A stretch of DNA of 64,000 nt from Rathayibacter sp. VKM Ac-2879. GTDB taxonomy: Bacteria > Actinomycetota > Actinomycetes > Actinomycetales > Microbacteriaceae. This document shows positions 16,320-25,862 of this stretch, in pieces. The position numbers were made by a program, and so were the translations under genes. The stretch covers positions 62,001 through 126,000 of the forward strand of contig NZ_JADKSO010000004.1 in NCBI RefSeq assembly GCF_015351245.1, written 5' to 3'. The notes under the pieces were generated by a model that saw nothing but the letters and a program-made list of their open reading frames with translations, ran no database searches and was not told where the DNA came from. Position 1 is the first letter of the stretch, and each line of letters starts with the position of its first letter.

Positions 16320-17494
16320 CCCGCTCCCGCCTCCTCGCCGCTGACCTCCTTCGTATCGGAGGCGGCGGGCTGCGCCTGCGGCCCCTCCGCGCCGTCCTCT
16401 CGGCGCTCGGCATCGCCATCGGCATCGCCGCCATGATCGCCGTCGTGGGCATCTCCTCGACGTCGCAGGCTGCGCTCGAGAGGCAACTGCACGACCTCGG
16501 CACGAACCTCCTCACGGCCGGTCCGGCGAAGAGCATCATGGGGCCGTCCGTGCCGATGGCGCCCAACGCGGTCGAACGGGTGCTGCGGATCGACGGCGTC
16601 GAATCCGCGGCGTCGACCGCAACACTCCCGGACCACGTCTACCGCAACGAGCTGGTCGATCCGGGAAGGACTCGCGGCCTGTCGGTCGCCGTCGCCGACC
16701 CGCGGCTGCTCGAGGTGACCGAGACCCCACTCGCGAGCGGACGCTGGTTCGACGGCGCGTCCGGCGAGCTGCCGACGACCGTCCTGGGTCCGACGGCGGC
16801 GGACGCTCTCGGCATCCGAGAACCCGGGACGCTGGTCCACATCGGGTCCTCGAACTTCACCGTCCTCGGGATCCTGGGCTCCTCGCCCCTCGCGTCCGAG
16901 CTCGACACCGCCGTGCTGGTCCCCGGGCCCGCAGCGAAGAGCCTTCTGCACTGGACGGGGAATCCGACGGCGGTCTACGAGCGCTCGGCGGACTCCGCCG
17001 TGGTGGGCGTGCAGAGCGCTCTCGCAGCGGCCATCGACCCGGCCAAGCCCCGCAATGTCGGCGTGTCCCGTCCCTCCGACGTGCTGCAGGCGAAGGTCGC
17101 CGTCGACGCCTCCCTCAGCGGGCTGCTGCTCGGAGTGGGATCGGTGGCGCTGCTCGTCGGCGGCATCGGCATCGCGAACACCATGGTGATCTCGGTGCTT
17201 GAGCGTCGACGTGAGATCGGCCTGCGGCGCGCGCTCGGAGCCACGCGAGGGCACATTCGGCTCCAGTTCCTCGTCGAGGCCTTCCTCCTCTCGCTCCTCG
17301 GCGGTCTCGGCGGAGCGGCGCTCGGTGTGGCGGCGGTGGCGGCCTTCGCCTCGACGACGGGAGCTCCGCTCGTGGTGCCCCTCGGGATCGTCGCCGCGGG
17401 CATCGGTGCGACGGTGGCGATCGGGGTGGTGGCCGGCTCGTACCCCGCCCTCTCGGCGGCGCGGACACCTCCGGCCGTCGCTCTGACGACCTGA
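16316..17494 (+). CDS. MacB-like ABC transporter permease
   Basis: 392 residues with one N-terminal helix (LRAVLSALGIAIGIAAMIAVVG), a large extracellular MacB-PCD domain (about 60-260) and three C-terminal helices of the FtsX domain (GIGIANTMVISVLERRREIGLRRALGATRGHI). ATG overlaps the ATPase stop. With the adaptor and lipoprotein it forms a four-gene export or envelope-stress cassette. Confidence 0.92.
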   Translation: MTRSRLLAADLLRIGGGGLRLRPLRAVLSALGIAIGIAAMIAVVGISSTSQAALERQLHDLGTNLLTAGPAKSIMGPSVPMAPNAVERVLRIDGVESAASTATLPDHVYRNELVDPGRTRGLSVAVADPRLLEVTETPLASGRWFDGASGELPTTVLGPTAADALGIREPGTLVHIGSSNFTVLGILGSSPLASELDTAVLVPGPAAKSLLHWTGNPTAVYERSADSAVVGVQSALAAAIDPAKPRNVGVSRPSDVLQAKVAVDASLSGLLLGVGSVALLVGGIGIANTMVISVLERRREIGLRRALGATRGHIRLQFLVEAFLLSLLGGLGGAALGVAAVAAFASTTGAPLVVPLGIVAAGIGATVAIGVVAGSYPALSAARTPPAVALTT

Positions 17495-17584
17495 GCCGAG
17501 CGAGGGTCGCGACCGCGCGGCCCGCCGCCCGGCGACGGTAGTCTGGGTGACCGCGTCGGCGGACGACGCGGAGGGAGCGGTGCC

Positions 17585-18004
17585 ATGGATGCGATGACCC
17601 GGGTCGACATGTGTGCCGAGGCGTGGCGCACGGATCCTCAGGACGCCGCGGCGAAGCAGGCGCTGCTGAGTGCAGCGCAGGAGCTGCCGGCGTGGGCTTT
17701 CCTCGTCCGTGGGCCGGACGACGGCCCCACTCCCTGCATCGGCCGCGTCGGCGAGGACCGCGTGGTCTTCGTGTTCACGTCGGTCGAACGGGCGCGAGCC
17801 GGCGCGCTCGATCTGGGCTTCACGAGCGACAAGGGCTGGCGGGTGCTGACCCTGCCGCAGCCCGCCGCCTCCGACTGGGTGGCGTCGATGGCGCAGATAG
17901 CCGTCGTGGGTGCCGTCTTCGACCGCCCTCTCTTCGGCTGGACCGCGTCGTTGGAGGCGCTCGCCGCGACGTCCGGCGACCCTCGCCCCGACCCCTCCTC
18001 CTGA
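17585..18004 (+). CDS. Hypothetical protein, faintly SseB-like
   Basis: 139 residues, soluble, no signal or membrane segment. The layout (short N-terminal helix, AWAFLVRGPDDGPTPCIGRVG, then RVVFVFTSVERARAGALDLG) faintly recalls the SseB N-terminal domain, but the similarity is too weak for a firm call. ATG at 17585 with GAGGGAGC upstream. It stands alone between the exporter cassette and a convergent TPR gene. Confidence 0.6.
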   Translation: MDAMTRVDMCAEAWRTDPQDAAAKQALLSAAQELPAWAFLVRGPDDGPTPCIGRVGEDRVVFVFTSVERARAGALDLGFTSDKGWRVLTLPQPAASDWVASMAQIAVVGAVFDRPLFGWTASLEALAATSGDPRPDPSS

Positions 18005-18062
18005 CCTCTGGACCGTCCGCCGGCCGCTGCTCCGGCGCGCGACGCCGCCGGAGCGCGCTCGG

Positions 18063-18971
18063 TCAGCGCATCGCGGCGTCGAGCAGTTCGTGCGCCGCCG
18101 TGCTCTCGGGATACAGCGCGAGGACCCGCTCGAGGTCTCGGCGGGCCGAGCCCCGTCTCCCGTCGGCGAGGTGCGTGCTCGCCCGCTCGAAGAGCGCCTC
18201 GGCGCGGAGCTCGATGGGGCGAGCGGTCGTGACGTTGGGGCGGACGACCCGGTCGAACGCCTCCAGTGCTCCCTCGATCAGCCCGAGTTCGCGCAGCGCG
18301 ACACCGCGGCGGATCACGACTGCGGCCGAGGCGGCGTCGACATTGGTGACCGGGGCCGCGAACTGTGCCACGTCGCTCCACCGCCCGCGCGCGGAGTAGA
18401 GCGCGGCGAGGGTCGAGGCGGCGAGGGTGGAGGGTTCCAGCGCCTCGACGGCGGCGATCGCGCCCGCGACATCGGTGCCGGAGGCGAGCTCGGCGTAGAT
18501 CAGGCGCAGAGCCGTTGCGTCCATGGGCACGTCGATGTCGAGCCCGGCACTCAGCGGAAGGTGTGCCGTCAACGCGATGCCGTAGCGGCGGAGGAACGGG
18601 TCGGTGGCCGGGTCGTAGCGCAGGCGCACGAGCCCGCCCGCGAGTTTCAGCGCCCGGTCGTGGCGCGGCGTCCCGAGCGTGTCTCTCGCCAGCTCGACGA
18701 CAGCGGCGAGCCGGGAGGCCTCGAGCGAGGCTCCCGCCGCCTCGTGCAGCTGGGTGGAGGGCGCCCCCGAGCGGATGAGGTGGAGAAGTGGCGCCTCCCA
18801 CGGCGGCGCCAGCGCCGACGGGCGCACGAGGCCCGGTCCGCTGGGCATGGCGAGGGTGGCCGAGAGGCGAGAGGGTGAGCGCTGAGTGTTCAGCGCGGCG
18901 CCGATCACGGGGCGCAGGCGGGCACGGACCAGAACCCGGAGCTCACCGTCCTGACGGAAGCCGACTCGCAC
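18063..18971 (-). CDS. TPR-containing hypothetical protein
   Basis: 302 residues from the GTG at 18971, preceded by AGAAGGGGGG; the longer open frame upstream has no start with such a site. The C-terminal two thirds consist of alpha-helical repeats (SARGRWSDVAQFAAPV, RRGVALRELGLIEGALEAFD, RRDLERVLALYPESTAAHE) typical of tetratricopeptide repeats. The N-terminal part is not recognised. TPRs mediate protein interactions; no partner is suggested by neighbours. Confidence 0.72.
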   Translation of the reverse strand: MRVGFRQDGELRVLVRARLRPVIGAALNTQRSPSRLSATLAMPSGPGLVRPSALAPPWEAPLLHLIRSGAPSTQLHEAAGASLEASRLAAVVELARDTLGTPRHDRALKLAGGLVRLRYDPATDPFLRRYGIALTAHLPLSAGLDIDVPMDATALRLIYAELASGTDVAGAIAAVEALEPSTLAASTLAALYSARGRWSDVAQFAAPVTNVDAASAAVVIRRGVALRELGLIEGALEAFDRVVRPNVTTARPIELRAEALFERASTHLADGRRGSARRDLERVLALYPESTAAHELLDAAMR

Positions 18972-19102
18972 GTCGCCCCCTTCTCTTCTGCAGGATTGCG
19001 GTCGCGTCTCCCGGCACTCGAGCCTACGGGTTTCGCGCCCAGTTCGGCCCCCGAATGGGTGCGACTCGCTGGAGGGGTGCGCGGCGTCCGCCGGGGCGCC
19101 GC

Positions 19103-20356
19103 TCAGAGGGCGAGGGCGCCGATGAGCCCGGCGGCGACCACGACGGCCCACGGAGGCGCCGCCCAGCGCAGCAGAGCGACGAACGCGGCGATCGCGAGCG
19201 CCAGAGCGCCTCCCGAGCCGATGCCCTCGGTGAAGACGGGATCGTAGAGCGCGGCGCCCAGGAGCCCGACGACTCCCGCGTTCACGCCGGCGAGCGCGCG
19301 CCTCGCCCCGGGCAGCGTGCGCAGCGTCTGCCAGAACGGCAGCGCACCGATGACGAGGAGGGCCGAGGGGAGGAAGACGGCGACGAGGGCGAGAGCCGCG
19401 CCGAGCACACCGCCCGGTCCGCCGCGGTCGAGGGCGCCGAGGTAAGCCGAGAAGGTGAACAGCGGCCCGGGCATCGCCTGCGCGGCGCCGTAGCCCGCGA
19501 GGAACTCGCCCTGCCCGACCATCCCGGTGCCGACCGTCTGCGCGTCGAGCAGCGGCAGCACCACGTGGCCGCCGCCGAAGACGAGGGCGCCCGTGCGGAA
19601 GAAATCGGCCACCAGTCGGGCGGTCCCGTTCGAGGTGAGCACCGCGATCGTCGGGAGCGCGACGAGCAGCACCCCGAACGTCGCGAGTGCGGCCACGGCC
19701 GCAGCGCGGGGGACGGGCACGGCGAAGCCCGTCTCGTCGTCCCGGCCTGCCGCCTCCGACGACCGACCGGCGTCGACCCGACCGACCCCGGCACGCTCCG
19801 TCCAGAGCAGACCGGCCACGCCCGCGCCGACGATCACGGCGAGCTGGACGAGGGCCCCCGGCACCAGGAGAACGGCGATCGCGGAGGCGGCAGCGATGCT
19901 CGCGCGCCGGGCATCGGGAGCAAGCGTGCGGGCCATCCCGAGCACCGCCTGCGCGACGACGGCCACCGCCGCCGCCATGAGTCCGAGCAGCCAGCCCTCG
20001 TGCGTGAGGTCACCGCTCACCGCGACCACCGAGGAGAACGCCGCGAGGGCGATCGCCGACGGCAGGGTGAAGCCGCACCACGCTGCGACAAGGCCCCGGG
20101 CGCCGGCGCGCTGCAGGCCGATCGCCATCCCCACCTGGCTCGATGCAGGCCCTGGCAAGAACTGGCAGAGCGCGACGAGGTCGGCGTAGGCCTCCTCGCC
20201 CAGCCACCGCCTCCGCACCACGAAGGCCTCTCTGAAGTAGCCGAGGTGGGCGATCGGCCCACCGAACGAGGTCAGGCCGAGGCGGAGGAACACCACGAAG
20301 ACCTCGGCCACCGTTCCGAGGCGGCGGTCGTTCTGCGCAGTCGACACGACGCACAT
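19103..20356 (-). CDS. chrA: Chromate transporter ChrA, two-domain
   Basis: 417 residues, the long-chain form with two homologous CHR domains. The N-terminal half has LRLGLTSFGGPIAHLGYF and CQFLPGPASSQVGMAIG; the C-terminal half has FGGGHVVLPLLDAQTV and QAMPGPLFTFSAYLG. About ten membrane helices. CHR proteins export chromate, probably by anion exchange. No chrB or chrR is adjacent, so the role in resistance is inferred from family only. ATG at 20356; a GTG three codons later is an alternative. Confidence 0.9.
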   Translation of the reverse strand: MCVVSTAQNDRRLGTVAEVFVVFLRLGLTSFGGPIAHLGYFREAFVVRRRWLGEEAYADLVALCQFLPGPASSQVGMAIGLQRAGARGLVAAWCGFTLPSAIALAAFSSVVAVSGDLTHEGWLLGLMAAAVAVVAQAVLGMARTLAPDARRASIAAASAIAVLLVPGALVQLAVIVGAGVAGLLWTERAGVGRVDAGRSSEAAGRDDETGFAVPVPRAAAVAALATFGVLLVALPTIAVLTSNGTARLVADFFRTGALVFGGGHVVLPLLDAQTVGTGMVGQGEFLAGYGAAQAMPGPLFTFSAYLGALDRGGPGGVLGAALALVAVFLPSALLVIGALPFWQTLRTLPGARRALAGVNAGVVGLLGAALYDPVFTEGIGSGGALALAIAAFVALLRWAAPPWAVVVAAGLIGALAL

Positions 20357-20379
20357 CCTGGCAGTGCGCGCGCCCGACC

Positions 20380-20385
20380 TACACT
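20380..20385 (+). promoter_or_regulatory. -10 box TACACT for a leaderless LLM gene
   Basis: TACACT ends six bases before the ATG at 20392. The divergent gene chrA starts only 35 bases away, so the two promoters must overlap. Confidence 0.5.
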
Positions 20386-20391
20386 CGGACG

Positions 20392-21267
20392 ATGCGGCAC
20401 GGCATCGTCATCCTCCCCCAGCAGCCCTGGACGACCGCGCGACGCCTGTGGCAGTCGGCCGAGGGACTGGGCTTCGACCACGCCTGGACCTACGACCACC
20501 TCTCGTGGCGCTCCCTCGCCGACCAGCTCTGGCACGCGACCATCCCCACCCTCACCGCCGCAGCGTCGGTGACCGAGACGATCCGTCTCGGCACCTTCGT
20601 CGCCTCGCCCAACTTCCGCCACCCGGTGCCGTTCGCGAAGGAGGTCGCGACGCTCGACGACATCGCGGGCGGCCGCCTCCTTCTCGGCATCGGCTCGGGA
20701 GGCACCGGCTTCGACGCGACGGTGCTCGGGCAGCGGCTGTACTCGGCGCGGGAACGGCACGAGCGCTACGTCGAGTTCGTCGGTGCGCTCGACGTGCTGC
20801 TGCGGCACGAGACTCCGGGCTCGGGAGGCATCGACGTCGACGGGACATGGTTCGCGGCGCGCGGCGCGCGCATGGTGGGGGAGCCGGCGCAGCGCCCGCG
20901 CGTGCCGTTCCTGCTCGCCGCGAACGGTCCGAAGGGACTCGCGCTGGTGGCCGAGCGAGGGGAGGGCTGGGTGACGACCGGCCCGGAGGGGCGCACGAGC
21001 GCGCAGTGGTGGGCGGCGCTGGCGGAGTCGTCCCAGCGCCTCGACGACTCCCTCGAGGCGGCCGGCCGCGATCCTCGCTCCCTCGACCGCTACCTATCCC
21101 TCGACTCCGGAGGCGACTATTCGCTCGAGAGCGTCGCCCGCTTCGAGGACGTGGTCGGCCGAGCCGAGGAGCTCGGCTTCACCGACGTGATCTCACACTG
21201 GCCCCGTGCCGAGGGCCTGTATGCGGGCGATGACGAGGTGCTCTTCGAGGTGGCGGCGCGGTTCTGA
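20392..21267 (+). CDS. LLM-class (luciferase-like) flavin/F420 oxidoreductase
   Basis: 291 residues, TIM-barrel luciferase-like fold. Visible are the N-terminal WTYDHLSWR, the strand TIRLGTFVASPNFRHPV, the RLLLGIGSGGTGFDA region and VPFLLAANGPKGLALVAE. Subfamily resembles F420-dependent enzymes of Actinobacteria. The cofactor (F420 versus FMN) and substrate cannot be decided here. Leaderless start at 20392. Confidence 0.85.
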   Translation: MRHGIVILPQQPWTTARRLWQSAEGLGFDHAWTYDHLSWRSLADQLWHATIPTLTAAASVTETIRLGTFVASPNFRHPVPFAKEVATLDDIAGGRLLLGIGSGGTGFDATVLGQRLYSARERHERYVEFVGALDVLLRHETPGSGGIDVDGTWFAARGARMVGEPAQRPRVPFLLAANGPKGLALVAERGEGWVTTGPEGRTSAQWWAALAESSQRLDDSLEAAGRDPRSLDRYLSLDSGGDYSLESVARFEDVVGRAEELGFTDVISHWPRAEGLYAGDDEVLFEVAARF

Positions 21268-21386
21268 CCAGACACTGGTCCGCGCGGGTGAACAGGCTCG
21301 TTCTCCCGCGGCCAGTCCGCGAGGTCACGGGCTCGGCCGTGCGACCCTGGCAGGGGCACGCCCCCATCGCCGTCCCAGGGAGACCC

Positions 21387-22244
21387 ATGATCCGCATCGC
21401 CCTCGCCCAGATCGTCAGTACCGGCGATCCGCAGCGCAATCTCGACAGGGTGCTCGAGGGCATCGCCAGAGCGGCCGGCGAGCGCGCCGACCTGGTCGTG
21501 TTCCCGGAGGCGACTCAGTGCGCCTTCGGCCACGACCTCGCGGCCGTCGCCGAACCGCTCGACGGGCCGTGGGCCTCCGCCGTCGCTGCTGCCGCCGCGA
21601 GGCACGGCATCACCGTCGTCGCCGGCATGTTCACCCCGGGGGTCGAGGGTCGTGTCCGCAACACCCTCCTCCTCGCCGGGCCCGATGGCGTGACCTCGTA
21701 CGACAAGATCCACCTGTTCGACGCCTTCGGCTACGCCGAGTCCGAGACGGTCGAGGGAGGCGACGAGCCGGTCGTCCTCACCGTCGCGGGCGCCGTGCTC
21801 GGCTTCGCGACCTGCTACGACATCCGGTTCCCCGCGCTGTTCACCGCCACTGCCCTGCGGGGCGCGACGATCGGCGTCGTCTGCGCCTCCTGGGGTGCCG
21901 GGCCGGGCAAGGCGGAGCAGTGGGAGCTGCTCGCCCGCGCCCGCGCGATCGACAGCACGAGCTTCGTGGTCGCCGTCGGCCAGGGCGATCCGCGTACGGG
22001 AGGCGATCGGCGTGCGGGAGGCGATCTGCGTGCGGGAGCGGAGGAGAGGGAGAGCGCGTCTGCCGGGGCAGCGCCGACGGGCATCGGACACAGCCTCGTG
22101 GTCTCCCCGCTCGGCTCCGTCCTGCACCGCCTCGGCGCCGAGCCCGCGATGCTCGTCGTCGAGCTCGACCCGGAGGAGGCGGTCGCCGTGCGTCGGACCC
22201 TGCCGGTGCTCGCGAACCGCCGCGCGGGACTGCTGCCGGAGTAG
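21387..22244 (+). CDS. Carbon-nitrogen hydrolase (nitrilase superfamily)
   Basis: 285 residues from the ATG at 21387, preceded by CAGGGAG; an upstream in-frame ATG at 21288 adds an unrelated 33-residue extension. The catalytic Glu-Lys-Cys triad is visible: Glu in VVFPEATQCAFG, Lys in SYDKIHLFDAFGY, Cys in GFATCYDIRFPALF. Omega-amidase/Nit2-like or deaminated-glutathione-amidase-like branch. A tandem repeat of 18 bases at 21984-22037 adds GDPRTG, GDRRAG, GDLRAG and a charged loop just before the conserved GHSLVVSPLG strand. The fold probably tolerates the loop, but activity is not guaranteed. Confidence 0.86.
   Translation: MIRIALAQIVSTGDPQRNLDRVLEGIARAAGERADLVVFPEATQCAFGHDLAAVAEPLDGPWASAVAAAAARHGITVVAGMFTPGVEGRVRNTLLLAGPDGVTSYDKIHLFDAFGYAESETVEGGDEPVVLTVAGAVLGFATCYDIRFPALFTATALRGATIGVVCASWGAGPGKAEQWELLARARAIDSTSFVVAVGQGDPRTGGDRRAGGDLRAGAEERESASAGAAPTGIGHSLVVSPLGSVLHRLGAEPAMLVVELDPEEAVAVRRTLPVLANRRAGLLPE
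21984..22037 (+). repeat. 18-bp in-frame tandem repeat, three copies
   Basis: Three consecutive copies of GGCGATCNGCGTNCGGGA (one or two differences between copies) lie in the nitrilase gene and encode GDxRxG hexads. Because the unit is a multiple of three, copy-number change keeps the frame. Confidence 0.9.
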
Positions 22245-22449
22245 CCGCCCGCCCAGGCGCGCGCCACCCGCCGTCGAGGTCGCGCCACGCCACGGCCGCC
22301 TCGTGGAGCGGCGCACCGCTCTGCGCCGCCGCTCGGGCCGACGTCCGTTCCCTCCTCCCGGTGCTCCTGATACCGTGCGGTGACTTTCGCCTCCGCCGTC
22401 CCTGCGGCCGTAGGGAGCGTGCGGCGACGACTCGAGTGAGGACACCGCA

Positions 22450-23457
22450 ATGCCGCGACCGATCACCCTCTTCACGGGCCAGTGGGCCGACCTCCCCTTC
22501 GAGGAGGTCGCACGCCTCGCGGGCGAGTGGGGCTACGACGGCCTCGAGATCGCCTGCTGGGGCGACCACATCGATGTCTCCCGCTGGGACGACGCGCGCT
22601 ACGTGCAGAGCCGGCGCGACATCCTCGAGCGGCACGGACTGGCGGTGCACGCGATCTCCAACCACCTCACCGGCCAGGCCGTGTGCGACGATCCGATCGA
22701 CGAGCGTCACCGCGACATCCTCAGCGACCGGGTCTGGGGCGACGGCGACCCCGAAGGCGTGCGCCGACGCGCCGCGGACGATCTGAAGGACACCGCCCGC
22801 TTCGCCGCCGCCCTCGGCGTGACGCAGGTCAACGGCTTCTCCGGCTCCTCGATCTGGAAGGGAGTGGCCATGTTCCCGCCCGCCTCCGAGGAGTGGATCG
22901 CCGCCGGCTACCGCGACTTCGCCGATCGCTGGAACCCGATCCTCGACGTGTTCGAGGAGGTGGGCGTGCGCTTCGCCCTCGAGGTCCACCCGGGCGAAAT
23001 CGCCTACGACTACTGGACCGCGAAGAGCACCCTCGAGGCGATCGGGCACCGCGCCTCCTTCGGCTTCAACTTCGACCCCTCGCACTTCGTCTGGCAGCAG
23101 CTCGACAGCGTCGCGTTCGTCCTCGACTTCGCCGAGCACATCTTCCACGTCCATGTGAAGGAGTCGGTGACCCATCTCGACGGACGCAACGGCGTGCTCG
23201 GCTCGCACCTGCCCTGGGCGAACCCGCGCCGCGGCTGGACCTTCGTCTCGACGGGCCACGGCGCCGTGCCCTGGGAGCCGGTCTTCCGCGCCCTGAACGC
23301 GATCGGCTACAGCGGCCCGACGAGCGTCGAGTGGGAGGACGCCGGCATGGACCGGCTCGACGGCGCGCCCGAGGCCCTGGCGTTCGTGCGGAGGCTCAAC
23401 GCGATCATGCCTCCGGCCGACGCGTTCGACGCGGCCTTCTCCACGTCGCGCGACTGA
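22450..23457 (+). CDS. Sugar phosphate isomerase/epimerase-like TIM-barrel protein
   Basis: 335 residues of the AP-endonuclease-2 / xylose-isomerase-like fold: WGYDGLEIACWGDHID, LEVHPGEIAYDY, FGFNFDPSHFVWQQ, FHVHVKESV and TSVEWEDAGMD carry the Glu, His and Asp residues that normally bind the metal. ATG at 22450 with TGAGGAC upstream. Such proteins often work with Gfo/Idh dehydrogenases and ThuA-like proteins in sugar or inositol catabolism; here those partners are 14 kb away. Substrate unknown. Confidence 0.87.
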   Translation: MPRPITLFTGQWADLPFEEVARLAGEWGYDGLEIACWGDHIDVSRWDDARYVQSRRDILERHGLAVHAISNHLTGQAVCDDPIDERHRDILSDRVWGDGDPEGVRRRAADDLKDTARFAAALGVTQVNGFSGSSIWKGVAMFPPASEEWIAAGYRDFADRWNPILDVFEEVGVRFALEVHPGEIAYDYWTAKSTLEAIGHRASFGFNFDPSHFVWQQLDSVAFVLDFAEHIFHVHVKESVTHLDGRNGVLGSHLPWANPRRGWTFVSTGHGAVPWEPVFRALNAIGYSGPTSVEWEDAGMDRLDGAPEALAFVRRLNAIMPPADAFDAAFSTSRD

Positions 23458-23473
23458 ACCCGCGCGAACGGCC

Positions 23474-23544
23474 GCACAACCGACGCTGAGAGCGCGGATC
23501 GGGCCCCGGTGCGGCGCGACAGGCGCTCTCAGCGTCGGTTGTGC
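23474..23544. repeat. Family C-like palindrome with perfect 22-base arms
   Basis: A 71-base element. GCACAACCGACGCTGAGAGC plus two more bases is exactly repeated in inverse at 23523-23544. Its termini GCACAAC and the CTGAGA block resemble copy 1 of family C at 3656, though the middle differs. It sits between convergent genes. Confidence 0.85.
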
Positions 23545-23570
23545 ACTACTCGACGAGCGCCCGGACAGCG

Positions 23571-23605
23571 CGAACGGCCGGCCCCACACAGGGACCGGCC
23601 GTTCG
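23571..23605. terminator. Hairpin terminator between convergent genes
   Basis: CGAACGGCCGG and CCGGCCGTTCG form an 11-bp stem with a 13-base loop immediately after the araA stop codon, with no T tract. Likely terminator for the ara operon and possibly also for the opposing isomerase gene. Confidence 0.65.
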
Positions 23606-23616
23606 CGGAGCAGGGC

Positions 23617-25158
23617 TTACAGGCCCTGAGAGAGGCGGTAGTATGCCGCGTTCGAGCGGATGTCGGCCTCGAAGCCGCGCAGCGTCGTCGACTCGTCGAT
23701 GACGAGCAGCTCGACGCCGGCGATGCGAGCGAAGTCCTCCCACGCCTCGATGCCGATCTGGTTCGTCATCACCGTGTGGTGCGCGGCACCCGCCGTGATC
23801 CACGCGGAGGCACTGGTGGTGAAGTCCGGGGCGGGCTTCCACACGGCGCGGCCGACCGGAAGATGCGGCAGCGTCTGCGGCGGCTCGACGTTCTGCACCG
23901 CATTCGCAACGAGACGGAAGCGCTCGCGCACGTCGCTCAACGCGACGACGACCGCGGGACCGGCGTCGGCAGTGAAGACCAGGCGCACCGGGTCCTCGCG
24001 GCCGCCGATGCCCAGCGGGTGGATCTCGAGCGACGCGCGCTTCGAGGAGAGCGACGGCGACACCTCCAGCATGTGCGCGCCGAGGATGAGCTCCTCGCCC
24101 GGCGTCATGTCGTACGTGTAGTCCTCCATGAGGCTCGTGCCACCGGGGAGGCCCGCGCCCATCACCGCGGCGATGCGGATGAGGACCGCGGTCTTCCAGT
24201 CGCCCTCGCCACCGAAGCCGTAGCCGTCGGCCATCAGACGCTGTACGGCGAGGCCCGGGAGCTGACGCAGCCCGCCGAGGTCCTCGAAGCTGTCGGTGAA
24301 GGCCTCGAATCCGCCCTCCTCCAGGAACGAGCGCAGACCGATCTCGACGGCCGCGCCGTAGCGGAGCGACTCGTGGCGCTCGCCGCCGGGAAGCAGCTCC
24401 GGCACCACGTCGTAGCTCTCGACGTACTCCGCGACGAGCGCGTCGATGTCGGAGGCGCTCGCCGCGTCGACCCGCTCGACCAGCTCGTTGACGCCCCAGG
24501 TGTTGACGCTGACGCCGAGACGGATCTCGGCCTCGGTCTTGTCGCCCTCGGTGACGGCGACGTTGCGCATGTTGTCGCCGAAGCGCGCGACCTTCATGCC
24601 CTGCGAGGCCGACCAGCCGGCGGCGGCACGCGACCACGTGCCGATCTTCTCGGTGACGCGGGAGTCGCTCGCGTGCCCGACGACGGTCTTCCGCGGCACG
24701 CTCATCCGGCTGAGGATGTAGCCGTGCTCGCGGTCGCCGTGCGCGGCCTGGTTGAGGTTCATGAAGTCGAAGTCGATGTCCTGCCACGGCAGGGCGACGT
24801 TCGCCTGGGTGTGGAAGTGCAGCAGCGGCTTCGCGAGCGCATCGAAGCCGTGGATCCACATCTTCGAGGGGCTGAAGGTGTGCATCCAGGTGATGACGCC
24901 CACGACGGAGTCGTCGGAGTTCGCGTCGATCATGGTGCGGCGGATCGCGTCGGAGCTCTTCAGCACCGGCTTCCACTCGACGGTGACGGGGATCGAGCTC
25001 GACTCGTTGAGCTGCGCGACGACGGCCTGCGACTGCTCCGCGACCTGGCGGAGGGTGTCCTCGCCGTACAGGTCCTGGCTGCCGGTCAGGAACCAGACGG
25101 TGCGGGTGGCGAGGTCGGGGACGATGCTGCGGCTTCGAGGGGTGCTGGTGACGCTCAT
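23617..25158 (-). CDS. araA: L-arabinose isomerase
   Basis: 513 residues, full length for AraA (EC 5.3.1.4, L-arabinose to L-ribulose). Characteristic stretches include [15 protein letters not shown] at the N-terminus, [44 protein letters not shown] and MEDYTYDM, with the metal-binding Glu and His residues of the family. Last gene of araB-araD-araA; its ATG overlaps the araD stop by three bases within ATGA. A strong hairpin follows. Confidence 0.97.
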   Translation of the reverse strand: MSVTSTPRSRSIVPDLATRTVWFLTGSQDLYGEDTLRQVAEQSQAVVAQLNESSSIPVTVEWKPVLKSSDAIRRTMIDANSDDSVVGVITWMHTFSPSKMWIHGFDALAKPLLHFHTQANVALPWQDIDFDFMNLNQAAHGDREHGYILSRMSVPRKTVVGHASDSRVTEKIGTWSRAAAGWSASQGMKVARFGDNMRNVAVTEGDKTEAEIRLGVSVNTWGVNELVERVDAASASDIDALVAEYVESYDVVPELLPGGERHESLRYGAAVEIGLRSFLEEGGFEAFTDSFEDLGGLRQLPGLAVQRLMADGYGFGGEGDWKTAVLIRIAAVMGAGLPGGTSLMEDYTYDMTPGEELILGAHMLEVSPSLSSKRASLEIHPLGIGGREDPVRLVFTADAGPAVVVALSDVRERFRLVANAVQNVEPPQTLPHLPVGRAVWKPAPDFTTSASAWITAGAAHHTVMTNQIGIEAWEDFARIAGVELLVIDESTTLRGFEADIRSNAAYYRLSQGL

Positions 25159-25862
25159 GCGAGGGCTCCGGTGGGGTTCTGTCCGTAGACGTTCTGATAG
25201 CGGTCGAACAGTGCGTCGATCGACTCCTGGGGGAGGGGGACGAGATCGCCACCCTGACGTGCGATGTGCACGGTGCGGGCGACGTCCTCGGTCATGACGG
25301 CCGCCTTGACGGCGTCCTTCGCGTCCTTGCCGATGGTGAAGACTCCGTGGTTCTGCATCAGGACAGCTCGCGAGCGGTGCCCGGCGAGGGTCGCGACGAT
25401 GCCGCGGCCGATGGAGTCATCTCCGATGATCGCGAACGGGCCGACGGGGATCTCGCCGCCGAACTCGTCGGCCATCGCGGTGATGACGCAGGGGATCGAC
25501 TCCGCGCGGGCGGCCCAGGCGGTCGCGTAGGTGGAGTGCGTGTGCACGACTCCGCCGACCTCGGGCATCTCGCGGTACACGTAGGCGTGGGCGGCGGTGT
25601 CGCTCGAGGGGCTGCGGTCGCTACCGGGCGTTCCGGGGACGACGACGCCGTCGAGGTCGCAGAGGATCATGTTCTCGGGCGAGAGGTCGTCGTAGGAGAC
25701 GCCGCTGGGCTTGATCACGAACAGCTCGGCACCGGGCACGCGGCCCGAGATGTTGCCGCCCGTCCAGATGACGAGGCCGTAGCGGACCAGCTCGGAGTGC
25801 AGGCGCGCGACGTCCTCGCGGACGCGGGCGATTGCCTCCTCAATGGCGAGGTCGAAAGTCAT
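25155..25862 (-). CDS. araD: L-ribulose-5-phosphate 4-epimerase
   Basis: 235 residues, class II aldolase/AraD fold (EC 5.1.3.4). Visible: [11 protein letters not shown] and [16 protein letters not shown] near the N-terminus, the zinc ligands in [14 protein letters not shown] (His-x-His) and [12 protein letters not shown] (third His). ATG at 25862 overlaps the araB stop by four bases. Converts L-ribulose-5-phosphate to D-xylulose-5-phosphate for the pentose phosphate pathway. Confidence 0.96.
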   Translation of the reverse strand: MTFDLAIEEAIARVREDVARLHSELVRYGLVIWTGGNISGRVPGAELFVIKPSGVSYDDLSPENMILCDLDGVVVPGTPGSDRSPSSDTAAHAYVYREMPEVGGVVHTHSTYATAWAARAESIPCVITAMADEFGGEIPVGPFAIIGDDSIGRGIVATLAGHRSRAVLMQNHGVFTIGKDAKDAVKAAVMTEDVARTVHIARQGGDLVPLPQESIDALFDRYQNVYGQNPTGALA

